Assembly (NCBI GenBank): GCA_937129395.1
Contig: CAKZNE010000001.1
Span: 1 to 35,105 of the forward strand
Length of the DNA stretch: 35,105 nt
From: an uncultured Cryomorphaceae bacterium
GTDB taxonomy: Bacteria; Bacteroidota; Bacteroidia; Flavobacteriales; Schleiferiaceae
Direction: 5' to 3'
Shown: positions 32,501-35,105 of the stretch, in pieces
How positions within the stretch are numbered: the stretch's first letter is position 1
Layout of the letters: every line of letters starts with the position of its first letter
Notes under the pieces: generated by a model
What the model was told of the DNA's origin: nothing
Databases searched by the model: none
What the model saw: only the letters and a program-made list of their open reading frames with translations
Translations under genes and position numbers: made by a program

Positions 32501-33330
32501 TTAATAGTAATCGGAACATTTTGATTTACGCTTACTACTGCCTTTTCAATGTCCTCAATAGATTTAACATTACCCAGGCCCCTTATTAAATATTCTGCCT
32601 TATTTATTTCTATAGTTTTTGCCCCAACATCTTTGTTTGATCGAGAAACGGCCTTCATTACTTGATGAAGGGAAATATTATAAACTTCAAGGGCATTAGG
32701 GTTTACATCAATCTGATATTCTTGAGTGTGCCCTCCAATAGATGCCACTTCCGAAACACCATCAACTGAGTTTAATCCATATTTAACATAAAAATCTTGA
32801 ACAGTTCTAATTTCATGGAGATCCCAACCCCCTGTCGATTCTCCATTTTTGTCCCTTCCCTCCAAAGTATACCAATATACTTGTCCCAAAGCCGTGGCAT
32901 CTGGTCCTAAAGATGGTTGTACCCCATCGGGTAAAAGGCCATTTGATAAAGAGTTTAATTTCTCTAATACTCTAGTTCGTGACCAATAAAATTCAACATC
33001 TTCATTAAAAATTAAATAGATGGTACTAAAACCAAATACAGAAGAACTCCTAATAGATTTTACCCCTGGAATCCCTAATAAAGATGTGGTTAAAGGATAG
33101 GAGATTTGATCCTCAATATCTTGAGGAGACCTCCCTTGCCATTTTGTAAAAACAATCTGTTGATTTTCACCAATATCAGGTATCGCGTCCACTGGAACGG
33201 GATCAGAAGGAAGAATAGGATTTTCCCAATTAAATGGGCTGGTAACGACTCCCCATCCAATAAATAACAGCAAAAGCAAAACTGTAATTATTTTATTTTC
33301 AAGGAAATAGCTTATTATTTTAGTAAGCAT
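29536..33330 (-). CDS. CusA/CzcA family heavy-metal RND efflux permease
   Basis: 1264 aa; VDAIPDIGENQQIVFTKWQGRSPQDIEDQISYPLTTSLLGIPGVKSIRSSSVFGFSTIYLIF, GIAIAIGTMVDLGIVLSEN, TRLVMLQTGMRAPMGIKVFGPDL, GISTDDGVLMGTYL. Confidence 0.95.
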   Translation of the reverse strand: MLTKIISYFLENKIITVLLLLLFIGWGVVTSPFNWENPILPSDPVPVDAIPDIGENQQIVFTKWQGRSPQDIEDQISYPLTTSLLGIPGVKSIRSSSVFGFSTIYLIFNEDVEFYWSRTRVLEKLNSLSNGLLPDGVQPSLGPDATALGQVYWYTLEGRDKNGESTGGWDLHEIRTVQDFYVKYGLNSVDGVSEVASIGGHTQEYQIDVNPNALEVYNISLHQVMKAVSRSNKDVGAKTIEINKAEYLIRGLGNVKSIEDIEKAVVSVNQNVPITIKDIAVVSLGPSTRRGLLDKGGAEVVGGVVVSRYGSNPLQVINNVKDKIQELKQGMPSKILPNGIQSTLTIVPFYDRTQLINETLGTLEEALSLEFLITILVVLVMLLNLRASILISSILPISVLMVFIAMRYFHVEANIVALSGIAIAIGTMVDLGIVLSENILKHIKDFPSQKLIDTVRNATSEVSSAIVAAVATTIVSFIPVFTLEAAEGKLFQPLAFTKTFALLSALIVALIILPTLANWLFGFKMSKNFKGKAVNILLIVSGLFLSIWISIWAGAALMVFGLAGVISELGNPRNFVLKHLRVGITLFFVIWFLANEWVPLGPNKSAFLNFIFVGILITIILGTFFLLEKYYQKILNWCLMNKAKFLMLPVVLIFFSLVIWQGFSGVFGFVPKGFKQLNIDLKSTYVWKSLDEKFPGLGEEFMPNLDEGSFLVMPTSMPHSGMQQNKMMVQQLDMLMSQIPEVELAVGKMGRAETALDPAPISMFENIVNYKPQFIVNEQGHKSRFKVDKDSRFILKSKDSLSNEEALSLGIVEDDLIPDANGEYFRNWRKHIQSPDDIWKEIVKVSKIPGLTSAPKLQPIQTRLVMLQTGMRAPMGIKVFGPDLKSIESFGLKLETILKDIPEVKADVVFAERIVGKPYIHLNINREAIALHGLSVIDIQENIETAIGGMQITSTIEGRERFPVRVRYPRELRDDPEDLKRILISTPLGNKVPLSELVDIEYVKGPQMIKSENTFLVGYVLFDKNDGLSEVEVVEKAKEAIKSKVESGELIIPPGINYKFSGNYENQIRAEKRLSIIVPVVLIIIFIILYFQFKSVSTSLMIFMGIAMSFSGAFIMIWLYGEEWAFNFSLFDTNMRHLFQMHSINLSVAVWVGFIALFGISTDDGVLMGTYLDQSFLKNSPNTKAEIRNAVLKAGQKRIKPAIMTTATTMIALLPVLTSTGKGADIMIPMAIPAFGGMAIASITYFIVPVLYSIKQERKLKKQV

Positions 33331-33429
33331 TCAAAGATGAATTGAAATTAATTTATTCGAAATTTCTCCAATGGTTTAGCCATCGAATTAAGCACCATTA
33401 TTAGTGCTCTTTTCAATAAATTATCAATC

Positions 33430-33852
33430 CTAAATAATAAAACGTTGCAATAAAACGGTGAGTTCCGGAAGCGGAAGTGGGGGGGTATATAAAAATTTCA
33501 GGTCAATATCTTGACGATCTGAAAAATTGGTTTTTGAAACAAAAAGCAATACGGCATAAACAAGATTCGTACTGGTATGGCTGGATATTGAGGAATTTAA
33601 ATCCACATCCATTCTTAGAGATTCATGTTGATCTTCACAACATGGTTTTGGGCTAATATTTGAAAACTCAGAATTTATTTCATGAAAACATTCGCCTTCC
33701 GTTAGGCTCTCCATTCCGCAATCTAAATCTTCATTCGCCAATGAGATTTTCTTTTTTACAGCCTCACCTCCACAATAGTGGGTTTTAATGCTAAACCCAA
33801 AATTGGGTGCCAACATTAACAAAGCTAAAAATATGGAAATCAGTTTTTTCAC
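33430..33852 (-). CDS. HYC_CC_PP family small exported protein
   Basis: 140 aa with signal peptide; THYCGGE, KPCCEDQHE, YTPPLPLPE match the HYC / CC / PP pattern. Confidence 0.8.
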   Translation of the reverse strand: MKKLISIFLALLMLAPNFGFSIKTHYCGGEAVKKKISLANEDLDCGMESLTEGECFHEINSEFSNISPKPCCEDQHESLRMDVDLNSSISSHTSTNLVYAVLLFVSKTNFSDRQDIDLKFLYTPPLPLPELTVLLQRFII

Positions 33853-33910
33853 TTCTTCGAAATTACAAAAAATGAATGCTTCCTAGTTTATATAATTTTG
33901 ACATTTGATT

Positions 33911-34648
33911 CTATATTTTTTCGAGTATTAACATTAAAGCAGCCATCAGGATCATGGTGGCATTTTCAATTATGGTAACACTGGTCATTGGTAAATTGAA
34001 GACATCTCCCAAACAAGCACATTTTATTTTCCTCTTATTTAAATTGCTTTGAATGACCCCTATGCTTCCTAAACCTAGAACTATTATAGTTAGCCAATTG
34101 GTAAGCCTGGGTTGAAAGTTAATTAAATAAAAAACTCCTAAAAAAAGCTCTACAAAAGGGTAAACATAGGCCCATCCGCCCCATTTCTGACTAAGGATAT
34201 CATACATTTTATAGCTATTTGCAAAACCTTTAATGTTTAATAATTTAAAAAAGGAAAAGGCGATAAAAAACCCAGCCATAAAGTGCCTCATAGCCAATTT
34301 AATGGAAAATGAATCAAAAGGAAATTGAACTAAAAGGCAAATCCCTAATAGAAATAACACAATCAAAATCAAGGGCTTATAGGTCTTAATCGATTTTTCT
34401 ATTACTACAGGTTCTTCAAATTGAGGAGAAGCTTGGATATTGGAAATCACATAGTTCTTATTTGGACTAACCAATTGTTGTAGCTCCTTAAGAGAAAGAG
34501 CTTCTTGAAAGTGAATAGTTACTTGTGGAGTTTCAAATTGCATTTTCACCGAACTGATACTACTTGATTCAAGTAAGCGATTTGTTATTTTTTTGATGCA
34601 TTGGTTACAGGTGATTCCCGAAATAGCATAATCTTTAATCAACATCAT
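33911..34648 (-). CDS. HMA-domain (heavy-metal-associated) fused to MauE/DoxX-like membrane domain
   Basis: YAISGITCNQCIKKITNRLLESSSISSVKMQFETPQVTI (HMA CxxC) then four hydrophobic helices with KIKCACLGDVFNLPMTSVTIIENATMILMA typical of MauE-like proteins. Confidence 0.8.
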   Translation of the reverse strand: MMLIKDYAISGITCNQCIKKITNRLLESSSISSVKMQFETPQVTIHFQEALSLKELQQLVSPNKNYVISNIQASPQFEEPVVIEKSIKTYKPLILIVLFLLGICLLVQFPFDSFSIKLAMRHFMAGFFIAFSFFKLLNIKGFANSYKMYDILSQKWGGWAYVYPFVELFLGVFYLINFQPRLTNWLTIIVLGLGSIGVIQSNLNKRKIKCACLGDVFNLPMTSVTIIENATMILMAALMLILEKI

Positions 34649-34733
34649 TTTCAGTTTATTTAGAATTCAAATCTCCCTAATAAACAGGGAAAAACTTTAC
34701 AGAATTATCTAAATTGTTTCCATGATTGTGTTG

Positions 34734-35105
34734 CTACTCATCCAATGATTTTCGATCTAAAATTCTTTGTTTTTTAAATGATGAGGGAGTCATGCCTGTC
34801 TCCTTTTTAAATTGGCCTGAAAGGTGAGCCACGCTGCTATAATTCATTTTAAAAGCAATTTCAGATAAATTTTGGTTGCCATAAAACAACAATTCTTTTA
34901 CCCTTTCAATTTTTTGTTGAGTAATAAATTTTTCAATTGTAATTCCCTCTAGAGAAGAAAATAGGCGACTTAAATAAGAGTAATCATGATTCAAGTTTTC
35001 TGCTAAATAAGTTGAATAATTGACTTTTAACACCTCGTTTGAATAATGAACCTGTTTTATTATTAAGGTTTTGAGTTTAGAAATTAATTTGGATTTATTG
35101 GTTTC
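34734..35105 (-). CDS. AraC family transcriptional regulator, partial (runs off right edge)
   Basis: Frame stays open to window end (ETNKSKLISKLKTLIIKQVHYSNEVLKVNYSTYLAENLNHDYSYLSRLF...); HTH_18 motif IERVKELLFYGNQNLSEIAFKMNYSSVAHLSGQFKKETGMTPSSFKKQR. Confidence 0.9.
   Translation of the reverse strand, partial: ETNKSKLISKLKTLIIKQVHYSNEVLKVNYSTYLAENLNHDYSYLSRLFSSLEGITIEKFITQQKIERVKELLFYGNQNLSEIAFKMNYSSVAHLSGQFKKETGMTPSSFKKQRILDRKSLDE

Overview
AT-rich chromosomal window from a Bacteroidota (Flavobacteriia-like) genome. The left two thirds is ordinary core sequence: mdh (partial), gyrB, a PKD/T9SS secreted protein, a VWA + chelatase-type AAA pair, a LysM x4 periplasmic-binding fusion, guaA, an SRPBCC-GyrI fusion, a ppiD-like PPIase, a CorC/GldE-like membrane protein, a small membrane protein, lptC, a TPR protein, an outer-membrane protein, coaX and tRNA-Phe(GAA). 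To the right of tRNA-Phe the content becomes accessory: a multiply damaged tyrosine integrase, a lipoprotein with a CPSC thioredoxin-like tail next to a small Cys-containing peptide ORF, a T9SS BNR-repeat protein, and a Cu/Ag-type efflux cluster (two DUF3347 proteins, CusB, TolC and CusA homologues, HYC_CC_PP, an HMA-MauE fusion, an AraC regulator). The most notable non-gene signal is a perfect 15-bp stem / 5-nt loop / 7-T intrinsic-terminator-like hairpin inside the signal-peptide codons of lptC. No CRISPR array, intact transposon or clearly unprecedented multi-gene system was seen.
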